Shown here: one piece after another, positions 1 to 7,646 of the stretch
Numbering within the stretch: the stretch's first letter is position 1
How the letters are laid out: every line of letters begins with the position of its first letter
Source of the DNA: JAEMQF01 sp049297615
GTDB lineage: Bacteria > Pseudomonadota > Gammaproteobacteria > Burkholderiales > Burkholderiaceae_C
Direction of reading: 5' to 3'
Length of the DNA: 9,261 bases
Assembly (NCBI GenBank): GCA_049297615.1
Contig: JBAQUQ010000428.1
Coordinates: 1-9,261, forward strand
Notes under the pieces: generated by a model
What the model was told of the DNA's origin: nothing
Seen by the model: the letters and a program-made list of their open reading frames with translations, nothing else
The model's database searches: none
Position numbers and translations under genes: made by a program

Positions 1-1010
1 CCGTTCACCCTGGCCGTCGGGTTCCCGTCCGTGGCAAGGACGACGAAATTGGCCTGGCACGTCTCACTGATCGGGCTGGGTCGAAAACTCGATTCCCCTT
101 GCCGGTAATAGTTCCTGACGGTATCGAGCGACCCCGCCAGCGGCGTGAGCGACGCCGCGTTCTTGATCTCACTGGAGCTGGGGTTGACGGTCTCCGGAGC
201 CAGCAAGCTCATCAAACTGTCGTAGTGCACGGTCGAGTCGGCCTGAACCGTTCGACGGACCTCCCCGCTGCCGCTGATATCGCTGCGATACCCCCAGCCG
301 CGTTTCAACCAGAGCCGGCGCGGATAGGTCGTCGAGTTGGAGACGAACCCGGCATCTGTGGCCGACAACGTCGCACTGGTGAAAAACGAACTGAAGTCCG
401 AAGCCGGGGGCGAGAGCGCCCAGCCGGTGCCCGCTGCATTTACTCTACTGTCATAGAGGGAGTAAGTCGTACCGCCCGTGCCGACTCCGTACATCACATT
501 CGAGGCACGGTTGACGTAGGTTACGTCATTGATATCCAAGTCGTCGCCGGAACGATCGTAGGTGAGGAAATTTGCGCCCCCAGCGGGGTTGGGAAGGCAG
601 CGCCTGCCGCCATTGCTGGGCGAAATACCTGCAACGCAATCGGCGGTGTAGACCATCGTCGTCGCATCGCCGAGGTAGTAGGCGAAGATGTCGCGCAAGC
701 CGATGTTGGAGGTGTCGAATGCGGTCAGGCCCCAGTTGAAGTTGTCGCGGTTCGTCGTGATCACGCTGCGAAGAACGCTTCGGGCAACGTTGCCACGGGT
801 CTGCGCAAGATTGCCCGAGATGATCTGCCCGCTCATCGTCGCGTCCATCGACTGCGAGTTGTCGAAGATGACCATCAGATTCGGTTTGACAGCGGGAGCG
901 AGAAACAGCGGGTAGCTGGCGATCGTGAACGGCGGGGCCGCCGTCGCCGGACCGCTGGCTACCAGGCCAATTGCGAGGGGCAGCACGGCCATCCGAGAAA
1001 GTTTCTTCAT
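1..1010 (-). CDS. pilY1: PilY1, type IV pilus tip/assembly protein (N-terminal part, runs off the window)
   Basis: This is the first 336 codons of an open frame that leaves the window at base 1. The ATG at 1010-1008 follows an AGGGG ribosome-binding site that overlaps the pilX stop codon. Residues 1-25 form a Sec signal peptide (MKKLSRMAVLPL, then a hydrophobic stretch ending ATAA). Residues 44-55 (NLMVIFDNSQSM) carry a von Willebrand A-type metal site, D50-x-S52-x-S54, and residues 322-331 (FVVLATDGNP) are the matching later vWA strand. The motif AASLTPLAGSL at 285-295 is typical of PilY1. In the family, PilY1 is a large (over 1000 residues) secreted or tip-associated protein with an N-terminal vWA-like region and a C-terminal calcium-binding beta-propeller. 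It works with the minor pilins in pilus extension, adhesion and surface sensing. The propeller is outside the window. A few rare codons (AGA, GTA, AGT) occur around 429-460. Co-transcription with pilX is inferred from the 10-base gap. Confidence 0.9.
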   Translation of the reverse strand, partial: MKKLSRMAVLPLAIGLVASGPATAAPPFTIASYPLFLAPAVKPNLMVIFDNSQSMDATMSGQIISGNLAQTRGNVARSVLRSVITTNRDNFNWGLTAFDTSNIGLRDIFAYYLGDATTMVYTADCVAGISPSNGGRRCLPNPAGGANFLTYDRSGDDLDINDVTYVNRASNVMYGVGTGGTTYSLYDSRVNAAGTGWALSPPASDFSSFFTSATLSATDAGFVSNSTTYPRRLWLKRGWGYRSDISGSGEVRRTVQADSTVHYDSLMSLLAPETVNPSSSEIKNAASLTPLAGSLDTVRNYYRQGESSFRPSPISETCQANFVVLATDGNPTARVN

Positions 1011-1020
1011 CTCGATTCCC

Positions 1021-1608
1021 CTATCGCACCGTGTACATCGATTGCAGGATGACCGTCGTCTCGGGCCGCGCACCGACCGCGAAGGCCGTGATGCGGTAGC
1101 CGGTAGCGGGCTTCCCGCCTTTGCCCCCGGTGCAACTCTCACCTGGCACGCACATGTCGACCGCACCCACTTTTTCGATCACGTAGCGGGGCTGCGCATT
1201 GACACCGGGGAAGGGAGCCGCCAGCGTGACTTGTCCGTAGGTACGCGATTGAGTCGCCCAGTCGAAGCCCGCCGCCTGCTCAACGGAAAGCGAACTGCGC
1301 GGACTGCGCTTGGACGGTGGAATGCACAGTCCGTTGCTGCAGGGCTGATCGGGAAGGGGAAACTGGAGCGTCGCATTCGTCGCGATGAGGTCGGTCTCGG
1401 CGTCGCGCAAGGCGGCCTCTGCAGCCTGGAGCGCAAGGTCCCGGTCCTTGGTGTTGCCGATCGTGCGTTCCTGCATCACGTTCACGCTCAGCACCGAGAC
1501 ACCCAGCATCAAGGCCGCCACCATGAAGAGCAGGGTCGTGACCAGGGATAGACCCCCCTGCTTGTTCGGCGCAGTGCGCGGCGCATGCCGAAGGTGGATT
1601 GTGTTCAT
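1021..1608 (-). CDS. pilX: PilX-type minor pilin
   Basis: The gene encodes 195 residues. A basic leader runs to about G18-G19. It is followed by a hydrophobic N-terminal helix (residues 20-43) and the PilX_N signature ERTIGNTKDRDLALQAAEAALRDAE at about 47-71. The residue at +5 after the probable cleavage site is Thr (LSLVT), not the Glu of ordinary pilins. PilX and GspK-like proteins often lack this Glu, which fits a place at the very tip of the pilus with no pilin above it. Two cysteine pairs (PCSNGLC near 88-95, CVPGESC near 152-158) probably form disulfides in the globular domain. The ATG overlaps the pilW stop in an ATGA arrangement, so translation is probably coupled; an AGGA lies ten bases upstream. 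The protein is inferred to form a priming complex with PilV, PilW, FimT and PilY1 in the inner membrane and periplasm. Confidence 0.88.
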   Translation of the reverse strand: MNTIHLRHAPRTAPNKQGGLSLVTTLLFMVAALMLGVSVLSVNVMQERTIGNTKDRDLALQAAEAALRDAETDLIATNATLQFPLPDQPCSNGLCIPPSKRSPRSSLSVEQAAGFDWATQSRTYGQVTLAAPFPGVNAQPRYVIEKVGAVDMCVPGESCTGGKGGKPATGYRITAFAVGARPETTVILQSMYTVR

Positions 1609-2750
1609 GGTGCACCATTCCTGAGCGTCACCACTTCGGTGAAGACGCTGCGCAGGCGCCGATCCGAAGCGGTCACGCTACTGCCGGCGAACTGATAGGT
1701 CTGGGCGCCCTGTGCCATATTGTCCTGAGCCGTTGCCGCGATCAATTGAACACGGGCGCTGAGCACCTTGTCCCATCTTTCGGCGACCGAGGTTCCCAGG
1801 GTCGCGGCGCTCGTCAAGGCCGCGGCGTTGAAATATTGGTTCACATTCATTTCCGGATTGGAGGTGTCGGTCTTAGCGCCGTAGCTGATCCTGAGTTGGT
1901 CGATTCCTGCCGCCACCTCCTCGGGCACCAGGGCGCCGCCGCCGGGAGCCGGCACGGTGAGGCGCCACAGCGAGTTCGTTCCCAGGCGCGACGGCTGGAT
2001 ACTCGGTGCCACGTAGTAGTGGCGCGTCTGCACGCGGTAGACATTCGAGTCGGTGTTGAACTTGGGCTCTTGCGGATCGGTGGCCCACGCCAGGTTGCCC
2101 GGTGTCAAGGTCCCGGTGGCGTGTTCGAGCACGCCGGTGGTCGCCGGGTCGGAGGCGGTCACTTGAAAGACCTTCGCTGCCTTGCAATTCGATATGAGCA
2201 CGGCGTCGCCGCGTTGGATCGTGTTGCCGGGCGTGGCTGGAGCGAGTTGAGGGGCAGCGTCGGGTGCGGCCATCGTCGCCACCACTCCCCATGTGACGGT
2301 GTCGGCCGGAACCCGAACCGAAACGATGTCGCTGTTCTGCAAGGGTGCGGGCGTCACGGCGGCCAACGCCGTGGGCAGGGCCGGGCTGTGTGCCGTGCCG
2401 GTGCCCGAGTAACCCAGCACGCCCGAGGAACCCTCGGCGATGAAGCCCGCGTCGGTACCGCCCACCAGCATGACCTTGAGAGACTGGTTGGCCTGCGGCT
2501 CCTGCCGCTGCTGCAGGGTTCGGCAACCTGCGAAGCCCGCGCTGCGCAAATCGGTGTGCAAGGTTTCGGTCGCGAGCCGCGCATTTTCGGTCATGCGGGT
2601 GCTCGACGAATTGACGACGTTGAGCGTGCGCGTGCTGACGAAGGTCGAAATCGAAATCGCTGCAACGAACAGGCCGACCGCCAGGCCGACCATCAATTCG
2701 GGCAAGGTCATGCCGCGCGACCCTGAAGCATGAACGAGTACGCGCTTCAT
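1605..2750 (-). CDS. pilW: PilW-type minor pilin
   Basis: The gene encodes 381 residues from the ATG at 2750-2748. The frame stays open upstream to 3002, but that part is the antisense-frame shadow of pilV. The chosen start places a 13-residue leader before a class III prepilin cleavage site, SRG^MTLPELMVGLAVGL, with Glu at +5 (E18) and a hydrophobic helix to about residue 38. The segment ARLATETLHTDLRSAGFAGC (about 57-76) is the PilW family signature. The remainder is a large globular domain, longer than in ordinary pilins, as expected for PilW. Its cysteines near C76 and in ISNCK could pair. PilW is a minor pilin in the tip or priming complex of the type IV pilus. It overlaps pilV by four bases at its start and pilX by four at its end, with no clear ribosome-binding site of its own, so coupled translation is inferred. 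Confidence 0.9.
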   Translation of the reverse strand: MKRVLVHASGSRGMTLPELMVGLAVGLFVAAISISTFVSTRTLNVVNSSSTRMTENARLATETLHTDLRSAGFAGCRTLQQRQEPQANQSLKVMLVGGTDAGFIAEGSSGVLGYSGTGTAHSPALPTALAAVTPAPLQNSDIVSVRVPADTVTWGVVATMAAPDAAPQLAPATPGNTIQRGDAVLISNCKAAKVFQVTASDPATTGVLEHATGTLTPGNLAWATDPQEPKFNTDSNVYRVQTRHYYVAPSIQPSRLGTNSLWRLTVPAPGGGALVPEEVAAGIDQLRISYGAKTDTSNPEMNVNQYFNAAALTSAATLGTSVAERWDKVLSARVQLIAATAQDNMAQGAQTYQFAGSSVTASDRRLRSVFTEVVTLRNGAP

Positions 2751-3265
2751 AGCGGCCGCACCAGGGTCACGAAGCGCGTGGTCTTCACTTCGTTGTCGGT
2801 CCACCAGTTGTCGGTCCACCAGATCTTCACGGCAATCACGTTGCCGGTGCCGTCGCATGCGGGTGCCAGGGCCGTGCCGTCGTTGGGCGTACTGTCGATG
2901 CAGACCTTGCCCGTGCCCCCCGGCAGGGTTGCGACATCGGCGAGCCACTCGCCCATATCGGCCGTGGCGAGTTGCTGTGGCGTGCAGCCGCTGCTCAGGC
3001 AACTGGTCGAGCCTGTCGCGGGGTCGTTGTATCGGCCCTCCCTGAATCCCAAGTCGTTCGCACGAATCCGATCCGTCATCTGGTAGCCCAGAAGCGTCGC
3101 CTTCTGGCGCGACTGTGCGCTGTTGCTCAGCGCCATTCCGGCGGTCTGCATGCGCGCCGCGCCGATGAAACCGACCGAGGCCACGACGACGGCGACCAGC
3201 GCTTCGAGCAAGGCATAACCAGCGGCGTTGCGCCGGCCCATCGATGGTTCAGCTCTCAGGTGCAT
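2747..3265 (-). CDS. pilV: PilV-type minor pilin
   Basis: The gene encodes 172 residues from the ATG at 3265-3263, which has GGAAGG about seven bases upstream. A second candidate start is the ATG at 3241, with a weaker ribosome-binding site. The prepilin site is AAG^YALLEALVAVVVASVGF, with Glu at +5 (E21), followed by a hydrophobic helix to about residue 37 and then GAARMQTAGMAL, a typical PilV continuation. Four cysteines (89, 94, 122, 137) could form two disulfides. Near the C-terminus the family strand motif WWTDN occurs twice in tandem (149-153 and 154-158), produced by an exact 15-base duplication. The start lies inside the end of the FimT-like gene (10-base overlap) and the stop overlaps pilW as ATGA. 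Role: minor pilin, probably adjacent to PilW and PilX in the tip complex. Confidence 0.88.
   Translation of the reverse strand: MHLRAEPSMGRRNAAGYALLEALVAVVVASVGFIGAARMQTAGMALSNSAQSRQKATLLGYQMTDRIRANDLGFREGRYNDPATGSTSCLSSGCTPQQLATADMGEWLADVATLPGGTGKVCIDSTPNDGTALAPACDGTGNVIAVKIWWTDNWWTDNEVKTTRFVTLVRPL
2793..2822. repeat. Exact 15-base tandem duplication inside pilV
   Basis: The unit TTGTCGGTCCACCAG occurs at 2793-2807 and again, identical, at 2808-2822. It is a multiple of three, so pilV stays in frame and gains a second WWTDN. Perfect identity between the copies suggests a recent slippage or duplication event, or selection for the repeat; the sequence alone cannot say which. Confidence 0.95.
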
Positions 3266-3837
3266 GACTCGCCTTCCACGACGTCGGCAATGCCGACCTG
3301 TTCCAGCCTGATGGTGTAGCCCTTGGTGGCACCACTTGGACCGCACAACGTGAACTTCAGCTTCGGACCCTTCAGGAAACCGCGCGAATTGAACGCTGTG
3401 CTTGTAGCCTTTGTCGTCGTGTCGCCTTCGACCGCGGCGAATCGCATCTGGCCCGTCAGGGCAGCGTATTCGCGAATCAGGGTCTCGCCGGCGTCGAGGT
3501 TGCCGTCACCGTCGGTGTCGGCAAAGACCTGCCAGCCGCCCAGAAATTCCGACCCGTCCACCGTGCCGAGCGCCTTGACGACGACATCGCCGCCGCGCTT
3601 GGTCGCCTCGCTGCGCGCCAGGGTCAGCGCCGCGACGAACTCGCTTTGCGAAGCACGCAAGCGGCTGCTGCTGACGAAACTGGCAAGCCCCGGGACGACG
3701 ATGGCAAGCAAGACGGCCGCGACGATCATGGTGACGAGCAGTTCGATCAGCGTGAAGCCGCCCTGGCTGCCACCCGCGCGGCCACCTGAGCCACCCCTGG
3801 GTGCGCATTTGCCATCCACAATGACTTTGACCGACAT
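3256..3837 (-). CDS. fimT: GspH/FimT-family minor pseudopilin
   Basis: The gene encodes 193 residues from the ATG at 3837-3835, nine bases after GGGGAG. The prepilin site is GG^FTLIELLVTMIVAAVLLAIVVPG, with Glu at +5 (E32). Next comes the GspH-type helix RLRASQSEFVAALTLARSEA (60-79), then the typical GWQVFADTDGDGNLDAGETLIREY (101-124). Two C-terminal cysteines (C165, C192) probably form the disulfide known in FimT/FimU proteins. Residues 107-118 fit the 12-residue EF-hand calcium loop. The leader before the cleavage site is 27 residues and glycine-rich, much longer than the usual 6-10. FimT/FimU proteins are minor pilins of the priming complex, and some FimT proteins bind DNA in natural transformation. 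It is the first gene of the pilin operon and overlaps pilV by ten bases. FimT and FimU cannot be separated confidently by eye. Confidence 0.87.
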   Translation of the reverse strand: MSVKVIVDGKCAPRGGSGGRAGGSQGGFTLIELLVTMIVAAVLLAIVVPGLASFVSSSRLRASQSEFVAALTLARSEATKRGGDVVVKALGTVDGSEFLGGWQVFADTDGDGNLDAGETLIREYAALTGQMRFAAVEGDTTTKATSTAFNSRGFLKGPKLKFTLCGPSGATKGYTIRLEQVGIADVVEGESCT

Positions 3838-4089
3838 CGATCGCTGCTCCCCGGTTCTCCAGCCGACCCGCGGCGTCGAAATGCGCGCCACGGGCATGGA
3901 ATTACACGTTCGGTTGCATTGTGCCGAGGCCTGCGGGGTCGTGCCGCGCGTCACGGACCGGCGGTCATCGGACACGGATCGGTGGCAATACCGCACGCCT
4001 GTTCAGGGGGTGTTTCGCGGCGGATTCCCGTCCTGGTTACCAATGGTTCGCCGTTCCTGCCGTCGTAGCGCCTCAGGCACTGGCCGAGC
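3838..4089. other. Intergenic spacer between dnaE and the minor-pilin operon; probable operon promoter region
   Basis: These 252 bases hold no credible gene. The pilin operon begins immediately downstream on the minus strand, so its promoter is expected here. The best -10-like box on the minus strand is TGTAAT at 3906-3901, but no good -35 box lies 16-18 bases upstream, so I make no firm promoter call. An imperfect inverted repeat, GGTCGTG (3937-3943) with CACGGACC (3952-3959, one bulged base), could be an operator or a weak hairpin. It has no following U-run on either strand and is not a convincing dnaE terminator. No sigma-54 -24/-12 element with the correct spacing was found. Confidence 0.4.
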
Positions 4090-7000
4090 CTACTCGTAGA
4101 CGATGCTCGCCCGGCCGTCGATGGCTCCGGCGCGCCAGCGGGCCAACGCTGCATCGCTGGGGTAAAAACGCGCCGCTTCGCCGAGGTCGACCTCGGCACT
4201 GGCGCGCTGGCGTTGCAAGCGCAGGCGCACCGCCATGCCCTGGGTCATCTCGCCATGCTCGGTGGCGACACGCCGCGCCGGAAAATCGCGCAGCACCTCT
4301 GCAACCGGCGGAACCTGACCGTTGACCTCGACGCACAGGTACTTGCCGAAGCGGCAGCGCGCCGCGGCCAAGTCCCATACCTGCTGCACGTTCAGGCGCA
4401 TGCCGCCGGAGAAGCGGTCGGGCTGTATCTTGCCGAGTAGGACGATGAGTTCATCGTCCTTCAGCCATTCGCGATGCGCGTTGAGCAGCTCTTCGCTGGC
4501 CACGGCTTCGATGACTTCGCTCTTGTCGTCGAGCTTGAAGATCGCGACGCGGCCGCGTTGGCCGTTGACGACGCGCAGATCGCTCACGATCCCGGCCAGC
4601 ACCTGGGGCTCGCGCGTATCGATCAGGTCGGCGATGGTGCGCCGGGCAAAGGCGCGAACTTCCTGCGCGCTCTGGTCGAACAGGTGGCCCGAGAGGCAAT
4701 AGCCGAGCGCCGACTTCTCCTGCATCAACTGCTCCCTGATCGTCCAGGCTTGTACCTCGATCGCTTGCGGCTCCCGGGTGCTGGCGCCGTGCATGGCCGC
4801 GTCGCCGGCATCGAAGTCGAACAGGCCGCCCTGGTTGGCGTTGGCCGCTTGCGTGTCCGCAAAGTCGAAGGCCAGCGATACGCTGGCGAGCAGCGAAGCA
4901 CGCTCCGTCGAGAGGGCGTCGAAGGCACCGGCTTTGATGAGCGATTCGACGCAGCGTTTGTTGACACGCATGCGGTCGACACGCGTGCAGAAATCGAACA
5001 GGGATTTGAACGCGCCGCCCTGCTCGCGTGCGATCACGATCGCCTCGACGGCGCTTTGCCCCGTGCCCTTGATCGCGCCCAAGCCGTAGCGCACCACGGT
5101 GTCGGCGACCGGTTCGAAGCGGTGTGTGCAGGTATTGACATTGGGGGGTTCGAAGCTCAGGCCCATCGCGACGCCGTCGTCGTAGAAGATCTTCAGCTTG
5201 TCGGTGTCGTCCAAGGCCACGCTCATATTGGCTGCGGCGAACTCCGCCAGGTAGTTCACCTTGAGCCAAGCGGTCTGATAGGCGAGCAAGGCGTAGGCTG
5301 CGGCGTGCGACTTGTTGAAGCCGTAGCCGGCGAACTTTTCCATCAGGTCGAAGATCTCGTTCGCCTGGAGTTCGCCGATGCCGTTCTTCGCCGCGCCTTG
5401 CGCAAAAATGGTCCGCTGCAGCGCCATCTCGTCGGCCTTCTTCTTGCCCATCGCGCGGCGCAACAGGTCGGCGGCGCCGAGCGAGTAACCGCCCAGGAGC
5501 TGTGCCACCTGCATCACCTGCTCCTGATAGACCATGATGCCGTAGGTCTCTTGCAGTACCTCGGCCATCAGCGGGTGCGGGTACTGCACGGCTTCGCGGC
5601 CGAGCTTGCGCGCGCAATACGATGGAATCAGATCCATCGGTCCGGGCCGGAACAGGGCGACCAGGGCGATCACGTCTTCGAAGACACCAGGCCTGGCGTC
5701 GCGCAGCATGCGTTGCATGCCCGAACTTTCGAGTTGGAAGACGCCGACGGTCTTGCCTGCACTCATCAGCTCGTAGGTGGCAGCGTCGTCCAGGGGCAGC
5801 GCCTCTAAAGTGAATTCGCGCTGGCTGGCGTGGCGCTTGCGGATGAATTCTTTGGCGAGCTCGAGGATCGTCAGCGTGGCCAGGCCGAGAAAGTCGAACT
5901 TGACCAGGCCGATCGCCTCGACGTCGTCTTTGTCGAACTGGCTCACCGCGCTGTCGCTGCCCGGTTGCATGTAGAGCGGGCAATAGTCCGCAATGCGCCC
6001 GGGCGCAATCAACACGCCGCCGGCATGCATGCCCACATTGCGCACCACACCCTCCAGGCGTTCGGCCAGGGCCAAGAGTTCTGCGACCTCGACTTCCGCC
6101 TTCTCGCGCTGTTCGATCTCCGGCGCTTCTTCGCGGGCGTAGATGAGGCCGCTCTCGGGCGCTTCGGGCGCTACCGGCGGGCGCTTCAGGGTGACGACCT
6201 TGCCGGGCGGCGAGGGAACCAGCTTCGCAATCGCGTCGACGTGGCCATAGCTCATGCCCAGCACACGGCCCACGTCGCGCAGCGCGGCTTTCGCCGCCAT
6301 CGTGCCGAAGGTGGCGATCTGGCTCACGGCGTCGCGCCCGTATTTCTGCTTCACGTACTCGATCACGCGATCGCGATTGGCCTGGCAGAAATCGATGTCG
6401 AAGTCGGGCATCGACACGCGCTCGGGATTCAGGAAGCGTTCGAACAGCAGGTGGTAGCGCAGCGGGTCCAGGCCCGTGATGCCCAGCGAATACGCCACCA
6501 GGGAGCCCGCCCCCGAGCCGCGCCCGGGACCGACCGGGCAGCCGTTGCGCTGCGCCCAATTGATGAAGTCGGCGACGATCAGAAAGTAGCCGGGGAAACC
6601 CATGTCGAGAATCGTCGCGATCTCGAAACCGAGCCTCTTGACGTAGCGCTCACGCTGCGCTTCCCGTTCTGCAGCTTGCGGATAGAGCTGTTCCAGGCGC
6701 CGCGCGAGCCCGGCGTGCGAGGCATGCCGGAAGTACTCGGCCATGGGCTGCGGCCGGCCATCGACCATCGGCGTGGCGAAGTCGGGAAGCTGCGGTTTGT
6801 CCAGCAGCAGCGACAAGCTGCAGCGCTTGGCGATCTCGACGCTGTTGCGCAATGCGCCGGGCAGGTCGGCGAACAGCGTTTCCATCTGCGCCTGCGACTT
6901 GAAATACTGCTCGCGGCTGAAGCGCTTGGCTCGGCGCGGGTTGTCGAGCATTTCGCCCTCGGCCACGCAGACCCGCGCCTCGTGGGCTTCAAAGTCGTCG

Positions 7001-7611
7001 GCTCGTGCAAACTGCACCGGGTGGGTGGCCACGGCGGGCAAACGCAGCGATTGCGCGAGCTGGACGGCGCCGCGCACATGCGATTCGTTGCCGGGCAGGC
7101 CGGCACGTTGCAGCTCGACGTAGAAACGCTGAGGGAACAGGGCAGCCAGGCGCTGCGCGACCTGCGTCGCCCGCGCCGCATCGCCGGCCAGCAACGCCTG
7201 CCCCAAAGCCCCCTGTTCGCAGCCCGACAAGGCGATCAAGCCTTCGCCCAATTCTTCGAGCCAATCCCACTTCACCCAGGCCTGCGCGCGGTGCGCATTG
7301 CGCAGCCAGGCGCGCGAAATCAGCTCACACAGGTTGAGGTAGCCACGCGTGTTCTGCACCAGCACGAGGAGCCGGCTCGCGACGCGTGCGCCGCCCAATG
7401 GCTCGAGCCACAGGTCGGCACCGATGATGGGCTTGACCCCGGCCGAGCGCGCCGCGCGGTAGAACTTGATGGCGCCGTACAGGTTGCACAGATCCGTGAT
7501 CGCCAGCGCGCCCTGGCCATCGGCTGCCGCAGCCTGGGTCAGATCGTCGATGCGAGCAATGCCATCGACCACGGAATATTCGGTATGTGTGCGCAGGTGA
7601 ACGAAGGTCAT
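4090..7611 (-). CDS. dnaE: DNA polymerase III subunit alpha (replicative polymerase, DnaE1 type)
   Basis: The gene encodes 1173 residues, close to the 1160 of E. coli DnaE. The start MTFVHLRTHTEYSVVDG (ATG 7611-7609) aligns with the E. coli N-terminus, and the open frame beyond it is a shadow of trhO. Domains in order are: a PHP domain (1 to about 280), whose first motif reads HLRTH rather than HLHTH as in other proofreading-inactive DnaE; the PolC-type palm, with MPDFDIDFC at 401-409 giving catalytic D405 and D407, and KFDFLGL giving the third Asp, D573; fingers and tandem helix-hairpin-helix region, including NKRCVESLIKAGAFDAL; the internal beta-clamp motif QGGLF at 927-931; and a C-terminal OB fold (VLAGIVSDLRVV onward). 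It synthesises DNA in the polymerase III holoenzyme, with proofreading expected from a separate DnaQ. No clear Shine-Dalgarno precedes the ATG. A TAGAAT box lies only five bases upstream. The gene shows no frameshift or missing key residue. Confidence 0.97.
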   Translation of the reverse strand: MTFVHLRTHTEYSVVDGIARIDDLTQAAAADGQGALAITDLCNLYGAIKFYRAARSAGVKPIIGADLWLEPLGGARVASRLLVLVQNTRGYLNLCELISRAWLRNAHRAQAWVKWDWLEELGEGLIALSGCEQGALGQALLAGDAARATQVAQRLAALFPQRFYVELQRAGLPGNESHVRGAVQLAQSLRLPAVATHPVQFARADDFEAHEARVCVAEGEMLDNPRRAKRFSREQYFKSQAQMETLFADLPGALRNSVEIAKRCSLSLLLDKPQLPDFATPMVDGRPQPMAEYFRHASHAGLARRLEQLYPQAAEREAQRERYVKRLGFEIATILDMGFPGYFLIVADFINWAQRNGCPVGPGRGSGAGSLVAYSLGITGLDPLRYHLLFERFLNPERVSMPDFDIDFCQANRDRVIEYVKQKYGRDAVSQIATFGTMAAKAALRDVGRVLGMSYGHVDAIAKLVPSPPGKVVTLKRPPVAPEAPESGLIYAREEAPEIEQREKAEVEVAELLALAERLEGVVRNVGMHAGGVLIAPGRIADYCPLYMQPGSDSAVSQFDKDDVEAIGLVKFDFLGLATLTILELAKEFIRKRHASQREFTLEALPLDDAATYELMSAGKTVGVFQLESSGMQRMLRDARPGVFEDVIALVALFRPGPMDLIPSYCARKLGREAVQYPHPLMAEVLQETYGIMVYQEQVMQVAQLLGGYSLGAADLLRRAMGKKKADEMALQRTIFAQGAAKNGIGELQANEIFDLMEKFAGYGFNKSHAAAYALLAYQTAWLKVNYLAEFAAANMSVALDDTDKLKIFYDDGVAMGLSFEPPNVNTCTHRFEPVADTVVRYGLGAIKGTGQSAVEAIVIAREQGGAFKSLFDFCTRVDRMRVNKRCVESLIKAGAFDALSTERASLLASVSLAFDFADTQAANANQGGLFDFDAGDAAMHGASTREPQAIEVQAWTIREQLMQEKSALGYCLSGHLFDQSAQEVRAFARRTIADLIDTREPQVLAGIVSDLRVVNGQRGRVAIFKLDDKSEVIEAVASEELLNAHREWLKDDELIVLLGKIQPDRFSGGMRLNVQQVWDLAAARCRFGKYLCVEVNGQVPPVAEVLRDFPARRVATEHGEMTQGMAVRLRLQRQRASAEVDLGEAARFYPSDAALARWRAGAIDGRASIVYE

Positions 7612-7618
7612 GAAGAGT

Positions 7619-7646
7619 ATTCTATGGAGCGCGCGCTGCTTAGAAT
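7619..7646. promoter_or_regulatory. 28-base interrupted palindrome between dnaE and trhO, carrying a TAGAAT box on each strand
   Basis: ATTCTA (7619-7624), three bases, the perfect palindrome AGCGCGCGCT (7628-7637), three bases, and TAGAAT (7641-7646) share one centre of symmetry. Each outer arm reads TAGAAT, a good sigma-70 -10 match, pointing outward toward the gene on that side. Predicted starts would lie near 7612 or 7611 for dnaE and near 7653 for trhO, almost at the start codons. No good -35 hexamer sits 16-18 bases upstream of either box. It could be a divergent promoter, an operator, or both. This is inference from pattern only. Confidence 0.4.

Noticed and set aside
99..2733. Plus-strand open frames opposite pilY1, pilX and pilW
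   Set aside because: They have low-complexity Arg/Gly/His-rich translations with no motifs. The minus-strand pilin genes have clear signatures and ribosome-binding sites.
2751..3002. Upstream extension of pilW by 84 codons
   Set aside because: The extra residues are Arg-rich out-of-frame pilV sequence. The internal ATG at 2750 gives a proper prepilin leader and the ATGA overlap with pilV.
3838..4089. Sigma-54 promoter for the pilin operon
   Set aside because: GGCAC-like elements occur, but the GG-to-GC spacing is wrong for a -24/-12 promoter.
5830..7644. A very long plus-strand open frame antisense to dnaE, continuous with trhO
   Set aside because: Its translation is rich in Arg, His and Ala and has no recognisable domain until the TrhO start. 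It is the GC-driven mirror frame of a well-conserved dnaE, and it joins trhO only because no stop happens to fall in the short spacer.
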